Shown here in pieces: positions 42,054 to 51,591 of a stretch of 64,000 bases of DNA. Source of the DNA: Nematopogon swammerdamellus (taxonomy: Eukaryota > Arthropoda > Insecta > Lepidoptera > Adelidae); contig OX336355.1 of assembly GCA_946902875.1 (NCBI GenBank), forward strand, positions 17,145,347-17,209,346. The letters are read 5' to 3'. The translations under genes and the position numbers were made by a program. Numbering within the stretch: position 1 is the first letter of the stretch; the number at the start of each line of letters is the position of its first letter. The notes under the pieces are model-generated. The model had not been told where the DNA came from. It saw only the letters and a list, made by a program, of their open reading frames with translations, and searched no databases.

Positions 42054-42125
42054 TTTGCTTTGTCCCGTTCAGCATTGCAATTTATGTATAAGGAAGAACC
42101 GGGCAAGAAACTTTAATTATGCTTG

Positions 42126-42480
42126 TACTGTGTGGGGCCGGTACTTTAAAAGAATAGCCCCACTACCAAAGAGATTTTGATACGTCATTGCCCACTACAT
42201 CTCTCCCCGTGTATGTCGTAAAAGGCGACTAAGGGATATGACTCCCTTCTTATATTACTAGGTGGTAGGGTGTAACCCGGCCGGGTTGGTACCACCGCAC
42301 TGAATGAAAGGTCGGTCGAAACGGCTATGTAAATAGTTTGTGTTTTCCGACCAGTTCAGTGTAGCCGGCACGACCGAAGGGAAGCACTGACGTTGCACCA
42401 AGTTCACCCGGTGTTATGGGCTGACATCACGGATGTTGTAGGTGATGTAGCCAACCGTGTCAGTTTCCATAAAAAAAAAA
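42126..42480 (+). mobile_element. Lep-B SINE, GGGGCCGGTAC head, full length
   Basis: TACTGTGTGGGGCCGGTAC to GTGTCAGTTTCCATAAAAA. An extra ~30 bp (CCAAAGAGATTTTGATACG) sits within the head. Confidence 0.85.
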
Positions 42481-42518
42481 TGCTTTTTTTTATTGTTTTT
42501 AAATATAACTTACATATT

Positions 42519-42650
42519 AAAGGCATCTGTCACGCCGGCACGGCATTCGCAGCCCCCGTTCTAAAACGAATGCTTTTGGGCGTCGTAGGCTCAACAATCC
42601 ATGCTGACGGCGCCAAGTGTCTCGTGTTTCAATAAAAAAAAAAAAAAAAT
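42519..42650 (+). repeat. LINE-E 3' tail
   Basis: CACGCCGGCACGGCATTCGC, GGGCGTCGTAGGC, GTGTCTCGTGTTTCAATAAA. Confidence 0.75.
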
Positions 42651-42652
42651 TT

Positions 42653-42730
42653 ACCAGAGACTTGCAGCACGACACCGATTACTCTGCTTACCCCGGTTGC
42701 CGGCATACAGCGTGTTGTGTGTGACTAACC
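42653..42730 (+). repeat. Lep-P repeat, second-module piece
   Basis: TTGCAGCACGACACCGATTA, TCTGCTTACCCCGGTTG and CAGCGTGTTGTGTGTGAC. Confidence 0.7.
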
Positions 42731-43024
42731 TTTACATATTCGCCAGTTATATATAACCTACAAGTATGTATTTCATTGGATGTTGTCCCGCCCATGTTAC
42801 AACAATATAACAATGTTGTCTGCCAAACAGCTCTGGAGTGTTCCTTGAAAGCACTCCACGTACAGTTCCGCGAAGCAGGTTTACTAGCTCGTCAAACCTT
42901 AGAGCGTTATTTCCAACTTTATTCTAGTACTAACTTCAATATTTAGCATTACCTACCTTACAAAGCCTTCATCTACATATTTTGAGTTCACGTGACACAA
43001 ATATTCAAAGTAAAGTAAAGGGAG
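42731..43024. other. unassigned interval
   Basis: Nothing supported. Confidence 0.35.
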
Positions 43025-43700
43025 AATGGATTTACAAGCTGTTGCCCACAGCTGCGCTCGCGTGAAATGCGAATTTCAAAAGAACTTAGAAATTAAGTAC
43101 ATAACGAAGTTCATATGTATAATAGTACATCAAGTAAGTTCAGATAAACGATAAACCATCTCGAAGAAAGTAAGTTTATTAAGGCGAGGCCGAAGGCGCA
43201 ACTGCTTTCACGTAAATGATATTCTTTCTCGGTGAAAGTAACTAAGGGCGAGGCCAAAGGCCGAGCTGCGTTCAGGCGAAGTAACTATTAAGTAATCTGT
43301 GGTTCAGGTAAACGATAAACCTTCTCGAATAAAGTAAGTTAACTAAAGCCGAGGCCAAAGGCGGAGCTACTTTCACGTAAACGATATTCTTTCTCGATGA
43401 AAGTAACTAAGGGCGACGTGGGCGAGGCCGACGGCCGAGCTCCGTTCAGGTGAACGATAAACCTTCTCGAATAGAGTAAGTTAACTAAAGGTGAGGCCGA
43501 AGGCGGGAGCTACTTTCACGTAAACGATATTCTTTCTCGATGAAAGTATTTAAGGGCGAGGCCGAAAGCCGAGCTCCGTTTAGGTAAACGATAAACGTTC
43601 TTGAATAAAGTAAGTATCTAACGGCGAGACCGAAGGCCGACCTAAATTCTGGAAGACAATAAACCTTCTCAAAGAAAGTAAGTAACTTAAGGCGAATAAA
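43025..43700 (+). repeat. GGCCGAAGGCCGAG minisatellite element, copy 3
   Basis: Outer end CAAGCTGTTGCCCACAGCTG / GCGTGAAATGCGAATTTCAA / AGTACATAACGAAGTTC, followed by about eight 60-110-bp units with GTTCAGGTAAACGATAAACC and GGGCGAGGCCGAAGGC. GTAACTATTAAGTAATCTGTG near 43278 equals the end of the elements at 39304 and 45769. Confidence 0.85.
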
Positions 43701-43716
43701 TTCACAAATTCAATCA

Positions 43717-43759
43717 CACGAAAGAGTCACCAGTATGACAATTTGGTGACTCTTTCGTG
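43717..43759. repeat. 16-bp-arm hairpin
   Basis: CACGAAAGAGTCACCA and TGGTGACTCTTTCGTG, perfect arms around 11 nt. Confidence 0.85.
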
Positions 43760-43927
43760 GGGCACATTCGATACACTAACTCCGCTTCTATTAAAATTCT
43801 CCCTCCAACATAAAAATGGATTTTAGAACATTTAACAGGCCCTTTACGAAATGTTTATTTAGAAATTCGCGAGGATTTTCATCACAGTAGTAACGAGTAA
43901 CTGAGTTAACGGCGTCCAATATAGGTT

Positions 43928-44268
43928 TTTTATGGAATCTGACACGGTTGGCTACATCACATATGTACTGCATCCGTGATGTCAACCTATAACACCTTGG
44001 TGAACTAGGTGCCATGTCAGTGTTTCTCTTCGGTCGTGCCGGCTAAACTGAACTGGACGAAAAACACAAACTATTTACATAGCCGCTTCGACCGACCTTT
44101 CATTCAGTGCGGTGGTACCAATCCGAGGTAAACCCTACCACCTAACGTGGAATCCGAACCGCGGTTAGCCCACCAACGGTCGCGCGGTCGATCTAAGTAC
44201 TGACCGCGCCCAGGGTTGCTTAATAACAGTCGACCGACCGCACCAGTGAGCTACCGAAGTAGCTGATA
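43928..44268 (-). mobile_element. Lep-B SINE, tRNA/5S head
   Basis: GGAATCTGACACGGTTGGC to CCAGTGAGCTACCGAAGTAG, with a deletion in the core (CCACCTAACGTGGAATCC). Confidence 0.8.
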
Positions 44269-44475
44269 ATAGGCATAGTTTTGTTAGTGTCTAGCTCCGA
44301 AAGCAGTTCGTTCCGACATATTTATGTACATAAATTCAATAATACTTGGTTCTGTATAATCGCGAATAAATCGAGATTGATTATGAAGGGAAGAGAATGT
44401 TATGTTCACGTTTAAGCAGCTCACACACAGCTGTATATTTACGGAATATCTTTTCTTGCACGTTAATATAAAGGA

Positions 44476-44612
44476 CTAGCTTTTGCCCGCGGCTTCGCTC
44501 GCGTGAAATTCGTATTTAAAAAGAAAAAAAGTAAGTAAGCCCGCTACCGAACGCCATGCCGAGAGCCACATCTTAGCGTAACCAAAACTGAATTTTCACT
44601 TAGTCTGTTCTA
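44476..44612 (+). repeat. Lep-H repeat
   Basis: CTAGCTTTTGCCCGCGGCTTC to GCGTAACCAAAACTGAATTT. Confidence 0.7.
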
Positions 44613-44639
44613 CAGGTATTGTCATGGACGCTGCTCGAA

Positions 44640-44993
44640 GGAACTTGCTTCCCTTATTCCTTGCCATCCAACCTATCTTCGCAGCACTCGCCGCAGAGAA
44701 ACTGAGCACCCTTTTGTTGTTGACATTGGGCTTTTGAGAACCCATTCGTTTCTTTGTCGCACCGCTAGGGTGTGGAACTGTCTCCCGGCGAGTGTGTTTC
44801 CCGAATCCTTTAACCTGGGTGTCTTCAAACGTCGTCGGTTAGACAGCCTAGCAAGAGTCCGCAAATCTGCTGGCATCGCGCCTCACTGAGCGTGGTTTCG
44901 CGAGGAGCCCCTCTCCGCTTTTTGGCTCTGTCGACTGTACCATTGGTCTCTCGACACAGCCACCCATGTTGGTTTACATAAAAAAAAATATAT
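44640..44993 (+). pseudogene. LINE-F ORF2 C-terminus and 3' tail
   Basis: Plus-strand frame RTARVWNCLPASVFPESFNL, GVFKRRRLDSLARVRKSAGI then a stop after APH; the 3' UTR ends CACAGCCACCCATGTTGG...ACATAAAAAAAA. Upstream coding sequence (FAALAAEKLSTLLLLTLGF) is out of frame. The minus-strand 67-codon frame here is only the antisense. Confidence 0.75.
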
Positions 44994-45128
44994 TGATTGA
45001 TTGATTCAACGTCTGCCGTCTGTGTGAATGTATGTGTGTTCGCTTATAATTCGAGAACGGCTCAACCTATTCGCTTGCAAATTTTTATATCTAATGCGTC
45101 ATACATATCATATCACTGCTAGGTTATA

Positions 45129-45652
45129 CACGGTGTTGCAACCACAACCGTAAAACCCGAAAGGGGGTGATTCTGTACGTGAAATAGAGCAACTTTTGTT
45201 CTACGACTTTTTTATTTGAAGAAAAAAAAAATGTTTTTTTCTCCATACATTTTGAGAATAGGTAATTAAAATTTGTATGGAAAAAATAATTTTTTATCGT
45301 TTCAAAAAATTTTTTTTCTTCACAGAATTATTATTATTATTATTTGTTAATGAACTAGCAGCTTAATATGCTGATGGGTTCATGTCTATGATGATCACTG
45401 GTGTTGCTAATTGTTATATTTCTTCGCTTTTTAAGTACTTGTCAAGCCTATTTTTGAATGTGTTTATTGAGGGTGCTTCAATAACTTCCTCGGGCAGTTT
45501 ATTCCAGCTGTTTACGATTCTGTTAGTCAGGAAGTGTTTTCTTGCTTCGGTTGAGAAGTTTGTTACATTGAGTTTGAATTTGTTTAGTTTCACATATAGA
45601 ATAACCCCCTTATGTCAGTTAAAAATATTACGGGGGCAACTGCAACACCGTG
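45129..45652. mobile_element. MITE with CACGGTGTTGCA termini, split by a LINE tail
   Basis: CACGGTGTTGCA at 45129 is inverted to TGCAACACCGTG ending 45652; TATA flanks both ends. Interior ACCCGAAAGGGGGTGATTC pairs loosely with AACCCCCTTATG. The nested LINE at 45329-45597 separates the halves. Confidence 0.75.
45329..45597 (-). pseudogene. LINE C-terminal remnant nested in a MITE
   Basis: Minus-strand frame 45590-45414 reads KLNKFKLNVTNFSTEARKHF, LTNRIVNSWNKLPEEVIEAP and SINTFKNRLDKYLKSEEI then stop: the C-terminus of a Jockey/CR1-like ORF2 (VNSWNKLP signature). The 3' UTR ends in an (AAT)n run at 45329-45347. Target duplication AGAAT at 45324-45328 and 45598-45602. The plus-strand 93-codon frame over it is antisense. 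Confidence 0.8.
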
Positions 45653-45768
45653 TATATGTATAAGCTGTATAGAATCACGCTAGCACGCTTCACATGAGCC
45701 GAGCAGTGGGGTCGAAGGTGACCGCAGTCAGAAAAAGTCGACCAATTTATTTACCGCGAACCCCGGGC

Positions 45769-46056
45769 AGGCCTCACGCACTCTATGTACTTGCGCGCGC
45801 TAACTACCTACCGCCCGACGGGCCGCCGGCGGTCTATTTCAGTGAAAATTCGTCAGCCGCGCTAAGTATACATAGACGCTCGCCCACGCAACTGCGCGCA
45901 GCTGCAAAGCAATAATCACTTTACACTCGATCGTTAAGCTGCATTTTCGCACGCAGCGATTGGCGAAGTGAAGCAGTAGGCTATTAAAGCCCGAAGGTAG
46001 CAACAATTTCTATGGAGTGATTTATCTGTTACGAAGTAACTATTAAGTAATCTGTG
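45769..46056 (+). mobile_element. non-autonomous element, AGGCCTCACG/CACAGATTAC ends, copy 2
   Basis: AGGCCTCACGCACTCTATGT to TAAGTAATCTGTG, with an exact 8-bp duplication CCCCGGGC (45761-45768, 46057-46064). Inserted in a GGGCGCAGCTAGTT-type repeat end. GC-rich, non-coding. Confidence 0.8.
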
Positions 46057-46534
46057 CCCCGGGCGCAGCTAGTTATAAACACGCAAGCATTTTTACTTAA
46101 TCTGTTTTAAATTGATTTAAAACTAAAGTTAACTTTGGGGGAAAAAATAATTTTCCGAACTGACTGACCCAAGACTTAAAGGTCAAAATTTTTGTCAAAA
46201 TTGGTGTCAACGGCCTCACAGGATTAATAGATGCCGCCCCAAAGTCACTTGGGGTCACATAAACCTTAACAACTAGACTAGATAAATCAAGTGCGCCTTT
46301 TACGGTCAGCAGTAAAAAAGCGCGTAAACTTCTTTCGATGCGAACGCTTAAAAGCCAAACAAATGAACCCTATTGATTTTTGGGCGGTAAGTCGTTAAAA
46401 TTTTAACTGACTTTCTTTAAGGCGTATTGATCTAAAATTTCGTCATGAAAGCAGACAAAAAGAAACGGCAGCAAGTATGGAGAAGCACAACTTTTGAAAC
46501 AAGAAAACAATATACAACAACAAGGTATTAATCC
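46057..46534. other. unassigned interval
   Basis: No ORF or repeat recognised. Confidence 0.4.
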
Positions 46535-46772
46535 TAAGGTTGGTGTTTGGCTTACCATGGTTGGAATTAGCGGTCACTATGGCCGACGTTTCGGACTGGC
46601 GGCGCGTGCAGTCCATCTTCAGGGCGAGTGCCTGGCTGCGGTCGGGGCCGCGGTTGACAGAAAACTGCCTCTCAAACGCAAGCGGCTGCGAAATTGTAGT
46701 TGCAGCTGTGGGTAGGCATCAATTTGTCTTGGGCTGCGTTCCGCACCTCCGCCGAGGAGCAGAATGTACTGA
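46535..46772 (+). repeat. Penelope-like fragment, inverted to 47270-47497
   Basis: GTTGGTGTTTGGCTTACCATG, GTTGGAATTAGCGGTCACTA and CGACGTTTCGGACTGGC match the reverse of 47430-47497. Beyond ~70 bp the two arms differ. Confidence 0.6.
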
Positions 46773-47258
46773 CGGTTTTTTTTTATTGCTTCCGAACTAG
46801 CTGGCTGTGCCCGAGGTCGAAGCCTCAGGCGCAGCCAATATTACCCCCGAGGAGGTGCCAGTCCGGCTTGGAGGTGGACTAATGTCGCTGGGGAAAGGCT
46901 ATTTACCCGCGACTTGAAGATCCGTGGATTGTAGTAGTGGGGAAAGATATTCCCCGGAAGCCCGTTCCCCACCTTTGCAGTGCGGCACAAGAACGATTTA
47001 GTTAGAGAATCGTGCAGTTCGAAGCACTCTTCTGTCCAGTACAAAGGGGTGTTCGGCGAGAGTATGGCGGGTTTGGCGAAGGCGAACAGGAGGAGGAGGG
47101 ATAAGGGAAGCAATTTCGTTAGAGCAGCGGCCATAGTAGTACCGATAAAACAGGCTCAACTCAATGACCCAACGAAACGTCTGTAATTTAGAGGTTAAAG
47201 GTCCTTTGTGAGTACAGATGTGTGAGTACGGTGTCTTCCTGTTGCTGCTGGTGCACAC
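46773..47258 (-). pseudogene. LINE-G ORF2 C-terminus and tail
   Basis: Minus strand: LQTFRWVIELSLFYRYYYGR, CSNEIASLIPPPPVRLRQTR, EHPFVLDRRVLRTARFSNSF and LCRTAKVGNGLPGNIFPHYY, with one frame change between the blocks, then the 3' tail GGTGCCAGTCCGGCTTGGAG (plus-strand reading) and an A/T run at 46773. This is the end of a Jockey/CR1-like LINE related to LINE-E (YRYYYGRCSNE vs FYRLFHGECSEE). Another copy is at 15577-15722. Confidence 0.75.
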
Positions 47259-47497
47259 TGCCAGACCTGCCGCTCTTCAGGGGGGCAAGCACGGGATTCC
47301 ATACCGGAGACAGCCTGTAGGAGTCTTCTCTGTTGAAGTTGGCATGCTTCGAGATCTCAACGGACTCACGGATGATGCGTGGAAAGAGTCGTTTTTCAGT
47401 GGCCAAAATTTTCATCTGATCGAATCTTATCCAGTGCCAGTTCGAAACGTCGCCCATTGTGACCGCGAATTCCAACCATGGTAAGCCAAACACCAAC
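47259..47497 (-). pseudogene. Penelope-like element C-terminal fragment
   Basis: Minus-strand translation: FDQMKILATEKRLFPRIIRE, SVEISKHANFNREDSYRLSP then VWNPVLAPLK. The pattern x-ILA..K..FPR.IRESIEI..H.NFNRxDGxxLSxxWNPVL is that of the GIY-YIG endonuclease end of Penelope-like retroelements. No RT is present. Assignment from recalled family motifs. Confidence 0.55.
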
Positions 47498-47703
47498 CAT
47501 TTAAATATCCATGGTATAGTGACAATGTGTTCCAGAGTCAGCTGAAAATATTAATCTTAGACAATCTATTTTACAAATTAAGTTAATTGTCTTCTTATTG
47601 TAAATAATAATTCTGATTACTGATGATTCAAATTGTTTATATGTATTGACTTGACTGAACAATATGATCTTTGTATTTTACTTTCTTTTTTTTTTTTCTT
47701 ATA

Positions 47704-48620
47704 CGGGCACACTAAAAGTTTCCGGAATTAATGAGAATAAAATACTATTAAAGGTCAAAAGTGAATTTATTGTTTCTCAAAATATTCTCCCTTTGCGTAA
47801 ATGCACTTTTTCATACGATTAAACCAATTTTGAAAACTTTTGTGCCACTCCTCCGTGGTGACCTCAGAAACGTGTTTTTCATATTCTTCGACAGCCTCCT
47901 CTGGTGATGAAAATCGTTGACCGCGTAATTGGTTCTTAATTTTTGGGAACAGAAAAAAGTCACAAGGTGCCGTCACCTGTTACTATGTCCCACACCAAAT
48001 TTGAAGCGCCTTTGTTGAATCTGGTAAGCATGGCATTGCACCAAGTGACGCGGTGCGTTTTTTGAGCCTCGGTCAAATTGTGTGGGTTCCACCGCGAGCA
48101 CAGCTTTCTCACACCCAAATGTTTGTGTAGGATTGATTGTATTTGACTCATGCCTATGTCTAAGGATGCCCGAATCTCATGGTAGGTCACATTCCTGTCT
48201 GTTTCGATCATACGGCGCAGAGCATCGATGTTTTTGTTGTTCACAGCGGCGAACGGGCGACCATCGCGAGATTCGTCACTGAGATTGACACGACCGCGCT
48301 TGAATTCTGCAAACCAGCAATAAATAGTCGTCTTGCATGGTGCTTCATCGCCAAAAGCAGATTGAAGCCGAGCGAAGCTCTGATGAGCTGTCAAATTACA
48401 CTTAAAATCGTAGAAAATCATACTACGAAAATTTTCCCGGGTTAAATTTATGTTAATGTAGACACGCAATTTTTAAAATGGCGCCACAATGGAAAAACAA
48501 TTGACAGTCAGATGAAACAAACTGCATTCTACAGCCAAAGAGTTCCATTTTCAAATGTTGTAATTACTTTTTTAATATTGTTTATGTAAGTGGCCAATTC
48601 CGGAAACTTTTAGTGTGCCC
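47704..48620 (-). mobile_element. mariner element with internal deletion
   Basis: Terminal inverted repeats GGGCACACTAAAAGTTTCCG are near-perfect at both ends (47705 and 48620), beside TA. Length is 0.92 kb against about 1.3 kb for intact mariners. A long T/A run lies just outside the left end. Confidence 0.9.
47767..48469 (-). pseudogene. mariner transposase lacking its catalytic core
   Basis: N-terminal part (48450-47960): HTH region ...CNLTAHQSFARLQSAFGDEA, CKTTIYCWFAEFKRGRVNLS, SRDGRP..AVNNKNIDALRR, then MSQIQSILHKHLGVRKLCSR, WNPHNLTEAQK and NLVWDIVTGDG. C-terminal part (about 47968-47767): APCDFFLFPKIKNQLRGQRF, SPEEAVEEYEKHVSEVTTEE, WHKSFQNWFNRMKKCIYAKG. The deletion joins the first catalytic Asp region (GDET in relatives) to just after the third (SPDLAPCD), removing the second and third Asp, and shifts the frame. 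The transposase cannot be active, but the TIRs are intact. The ORF's annotated start is a non-ATG codon; the true start is uncertain. Confidence 0.9.
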
Positions 48621-48711
48621 TATGTACATAGTGTGTGTAAGAAATTAAAATATTTAATTAATAAAATAATAAAATAATTAAAATTTTGTATGTAAGTTAT
48701 ATTTGAAATGT

Positions 48712-48854
48712 TCATAATTCAGTAGATGGCGCTCTTCTGAAAATTAAGATATTTGTATGGGACCCTTCTTAATTTTTTACTTGTTCTATTGTCTATTATT
48801 TGTTGTTTATATAATATATTATTGTTATATTCTCCATGATAATATATTTGACTA
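48712..48854 (+). repeat. Lep-C fragment
   Basis: CAGTAGATGGCGCTCTTCTG, GTATGGGACCCTTCTTAAT, TTACTTGTTCTATTGTC; diverged. Confidence 0.65.
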
Positions 48855-49195
48855 CTGTACTGTGTGTGTTGTACTGTGTGAGGCCGGTACTTAAAAAGAA
48901 TAGCCCCACTGCGTCTCCCCCCGTGCATTAAGTAAAAGGTGACTAAGGGACGAAATGCCGTGCTAAAGGGCGACAGGTTTGCCACCTCTCACCTTGGCGC
49001 GGTCCTTCCACCGAATCGTGCAGCAGGCTTTGTGCCTTACTTGCTGTTTGATAGTTATCTTGTCCGAATTCTTTGCTAAACGTGGTGGTCGATGTTGTGT
49101 TGCAATTTACAAGAGTTCTTGCAGCACAACACCGATTACTCTGTTTACCCTGATTGGGGTAAGCAGAGTAATCGGGATACAGCGTGTGTGGTATG
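48855..49195 (+). repeat. Lep-P repeat, most complete copy
   Basis: TACTGTGTGAGGCCGGTACT, GTGCTAAAGGGCGACAGG, CCACCTCTCACCTTGGCGCG, AAACGTGGTGGTCGATG, TTGCAGCACAACACCGATTA and ATACAGCGTGTGTGGTATGC in continuous order. Contains a local inverted repeat, CCGATTACTCTGTTTACCCT with GGGGTAAGCAGAGTAATCGG. Confidence 0.8.
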
Positions 49196-49257
49196 CAATA
49201 CATAGTAGGACATACAGACGGACGGCGTAGGCTTAGTAATAGGCTTCTGTACGGGGT

Positions 49258-49979
49258 GCATATTTCCAAAGTCTACTACGCGAGTTGCTCTGATTGGTGG
49301 AGAGACGAGTCTGGCTCCGGCTCCAGCACCCCCAGCGAACCTAGCGGAGAAAACGTTTAACATCTGATTGTTAACTGAATCCGATATTCGTATGGTCATT
49401 TATGTACTTTGGTGGCTCAGTGATAGAGTGTAGGGTTTTAATTTTTTCGATCTCGGCCATGGGTTCGTCTCCCTTTTGCCAAAATTTGTTTTTTTAAATT
49501 TTTTTTAAGCAATGTTAGGGTAGGTTTTAGGCAGTCGACTGATAGAAGTGTCCGGGGAGGTCCGAGCTGGGGCCTACCTCTCTCAGCGCATTAGTCTGGC
49601 CATACAGAGGGCTAATGCGCTGAGTGTCTTAGGAACTTTCCCTGGATCGGTCGGTATGGATGAGATTTTTTATTTATCAACTTGATTTACAGATCTCATT
49701 CATATCACTGGTCCGGGGTTGTTCTTTTTTCTTTTATATGTATAGATTAACGACTCTGTGTATACGATACAGCTATTCTTTTCTGAAATAAACGACATTT
49801 CTTCATTAAAAAAAAAAAAAATGTTAGGGTAAAATTAGGTTATGGTTATTTTTTTTATAACCACCTAAGAAAACTTTATTTTCGGAAATACTTCCGAAAT
49901 TTATATTTCCCGCCAAAGTTCCTACCTCACTGAGAACGAACAATCAGAGCAACTCGCATACTAGACTTTGGAAATATGC
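49258..49979. mobile_element. Mutator-like non-autonomous element
   Basis: 39-bp terminal inverted repeats starting GCATATTTCCAAAGTCTA (two mismatches) and a perfect 9-bp duplication GTACGGGGT at 49249-49257 and 49980-49988. Nine-bp duplications are typical of MULEs. No transposase. Carries a tRNA-like segment (49408-49475: GGTGGCTCAGTGATAGAG and CATGGGTTCGTCTCCC) and the retroposon at 49523-49820. Confidence 0.8.
49523..49820 (+). mobile_element. 298-bp poly(A) retroposon
   Basis: GGTTTTAGGCAGTCGACTG to GAAATAAACGACATTTC plus A13, bounded by an 11-bp duplication ATGTTAGGGTA (49512-49522, 49821-49831). A truncated LINE tail or SINE; no ORF. Contains an internal inverted pair CTCAGCGCATTAG/CTAATGCGCTGAG. 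Confidence 0.8.
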
Positions 49980-50000
49980 GTACGGGGTACGGAAACGTAA

Positions 50001-50295
50001 AAAGGAGCGAAAACTTTGTTAGAATTTTCGTAACTTTATAAGATTTGCGATAGCGACGTTGAGAGGAACGCCTAGGGGTCACTTGAATTTTTCGAACAAC
50101 AAAACTTTTACTGGAACTGAAATAACCTTTTGTAAATTTCACGTAATGATGGAAACGCGCAGAGAAAAAAGTTTTATATTACACAAATTAATCTAATTGA
50201 CAATATTAAATCTATTTATAAAATGTAAAAAAAATTTAACGAGATCAATTTTCCCTATTTTTGTATTATTGTGGATTAGTATAGTATGTATTTTT
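50001..50295. other. unassigned interval
   Basis: No supported feature; AT-rich. Confidence 0.4.
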
Positions 50296-50360
50296 TTTTA
50301 ATGTAAATCAACATGGGTGGCTCGAGTGTCGAGAGCAGCGGCGACTCCTCTCAGTTGGCG
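50296..50360 (-). repeat. LINE-F 3' tail
   Basis: ATGTAAATCAACATGGGTGG then GTGTCGAGAG: the reverse of the CACAGCCACCCAT...ACATAAAA end. Confidence 0.6.
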
Positions 50361-50509
50361 AGGTTGGCGCCGCCAAACCGAATGAAATGAATGACACCAT
50401 TAATACAGAAGTATCAGGCTAAAATAAATGTGAAAAAATTTCGGAGTTATATTATTTATATAATCCACTATTAATAAGATAAAACGTCAATCCCGTACCC
50501 GTTACATAA

Positions 50510-50930
50510 TTTGAAATTTCGCGCGCGTCAAACGCGGGCGACGACGAATGACGACACATGAAGGCATTCATTGGCCGGTTGGCTACATTTTGAAGCGCCA
50601 TCGTATTCCATACAAGGCGGAAGCGACCGATGTCCCCCCCCGTCCCGCGCGGACCCGCTGATCAGCCTTTCGAGTTGGCGCAGCGGGGAGTGCATTTAGT
50701 GACGCGGTAGCGAGTAGAGCGAGCTAGCGAGCGAGCTAGTGTGTGTGTGTTGCGTGTGTGGGTGTGTGCGCGCTGCGTCCACACGACTTTCTTGTGCTGT
50801 GTGAAGTGCGATGCGATGCGACTAGCGAGCTAGGCTTGGTGTGTTGTGTGCGCGTGTGTGTGCGCATTGGCTCGCGAGTTGATAGCTGCATATATTCCGT
50901 TATGTAGGTATGGACTTTGTATGGATGAAT
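50510..50930 (+). promoter_or_regulatory. CpG-rich promoter-like region
   Basis: Sharply GC/CpG-rich (GCGCGCGTCAAACGCGGGCG, GTCCCGCGCGGACCC, GAGCGAGCTAGCGAGCGAGC) with GT tracts, in AT-rich surroundings and without recognised repeats. It ends just upstream of the 62-codon ORF. Resembles a 5' UTR or promoter of a constitutive gene; strand and start site are not determined. Confidence 0.4.
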
Positions 50931-50975
50931 CCTGTGCAGTGTTGTTAAATTTAAAGTGATTTATTGGTAATTATA

Positions 50976-51161
50976 ATGGCAAACTCCTACCGAGCTATCT
51001 ACGGAGCACTCAAGGACAAGAGAGACTCAGTAATTTGGCACTCTTACACATCTGTGGAAAAGGAGTTGCTAACAAAATTGAGGAAGAAAGAAGATTTTCA
51101 CGATCGAGTCATCGAAAATTTCTTGTCTGTGGAACGAAGAGTGGACTTCATGTACAAATAA
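50976..51161 (+). CDS. small unassigned ORF downstream of a CpG-rich region
   Basis: ATG in the context ATAATGGCA, 61 codons and a TAA. The peptide begins MANSYRAIYGALKDKRD and continues with a charged, helix-prone stretch (SVEKELLTKLRKKEDFHDRV) to ERRVDFMYK. I recognise no family. No transmembrane segment or signal peptide; Lys/Arg/Glu content suggests a soluble, possibly coiled-coil protein. AATAAA overlaps the stop (51159-51165), which could be a poly(A) signal. The CpG-rich upstream block favours a real short gene or a terminal exon; a chance ORF or an unknown retroelement remnant is the alternative. Confidence 0.35.
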   Translation: MANSYRAIYGALKDKRDSVIWHSYTSVEKELLTKLRKKEDFHDRVIENFLSVERRVDFMYK

Positions 51162-51591
51162 AATGTAACAATTCAAGCTTGTATGCCTGTCTCGTCGTCG
51201 TCGTGCCAGAGGAGACGTCTTCCCTTTTAATTTTCTCCTTCATCTGAGTGCAAATTATTCATTATTTATATCAAAATTATTTGTTTTCTCTATGTGAAAA
51301 GTAGTACTTATTTATTACCGTGGATCTTTCAAGACTTGATATTGGCGCAATAAGTCGAACGTATATCGGCTAATCGGCAGAAATAAAAAGAAGAAGAAGA
51401 AGACAGCTTTGACATAACCAGTAGGTGCTATATCTACAGACAAATAAATCGTAAGTGAGCCAAAGAGATTGAGCAAAATAAATCATTTAAACTAAATATT
51501 ATAAACTATCTATATCGTAATCGTCTTTCAGTTTTTGAACTCATTGTGGTAGAAATAAATTAACGCGTAGGTACCTAAGTTATGAAATTAT
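51162..51591. other. unassigned interval
   Basis: GTCGTCGTCGTGCC near 51195 and an AAG repeat near 51390; no gene. Confidence 0.4.

Larger units (their letters stand above)
49200..50000 (+). repeat. Lep-C end, split by a Mutator-like element
   Basis: GACAGACGG..GCGTAGGCTTAGTAATAGG to GTACGGGGT (49257), then GTACGGGGTACGGAAACG from 49980. Confidence 0.75.

Noticed and set aside
46494..46882. Three overlapping 60-86-codon ORFs
   Set aside because: They translate a Penelope-like fragment and the antisense of a LINE-G tail.
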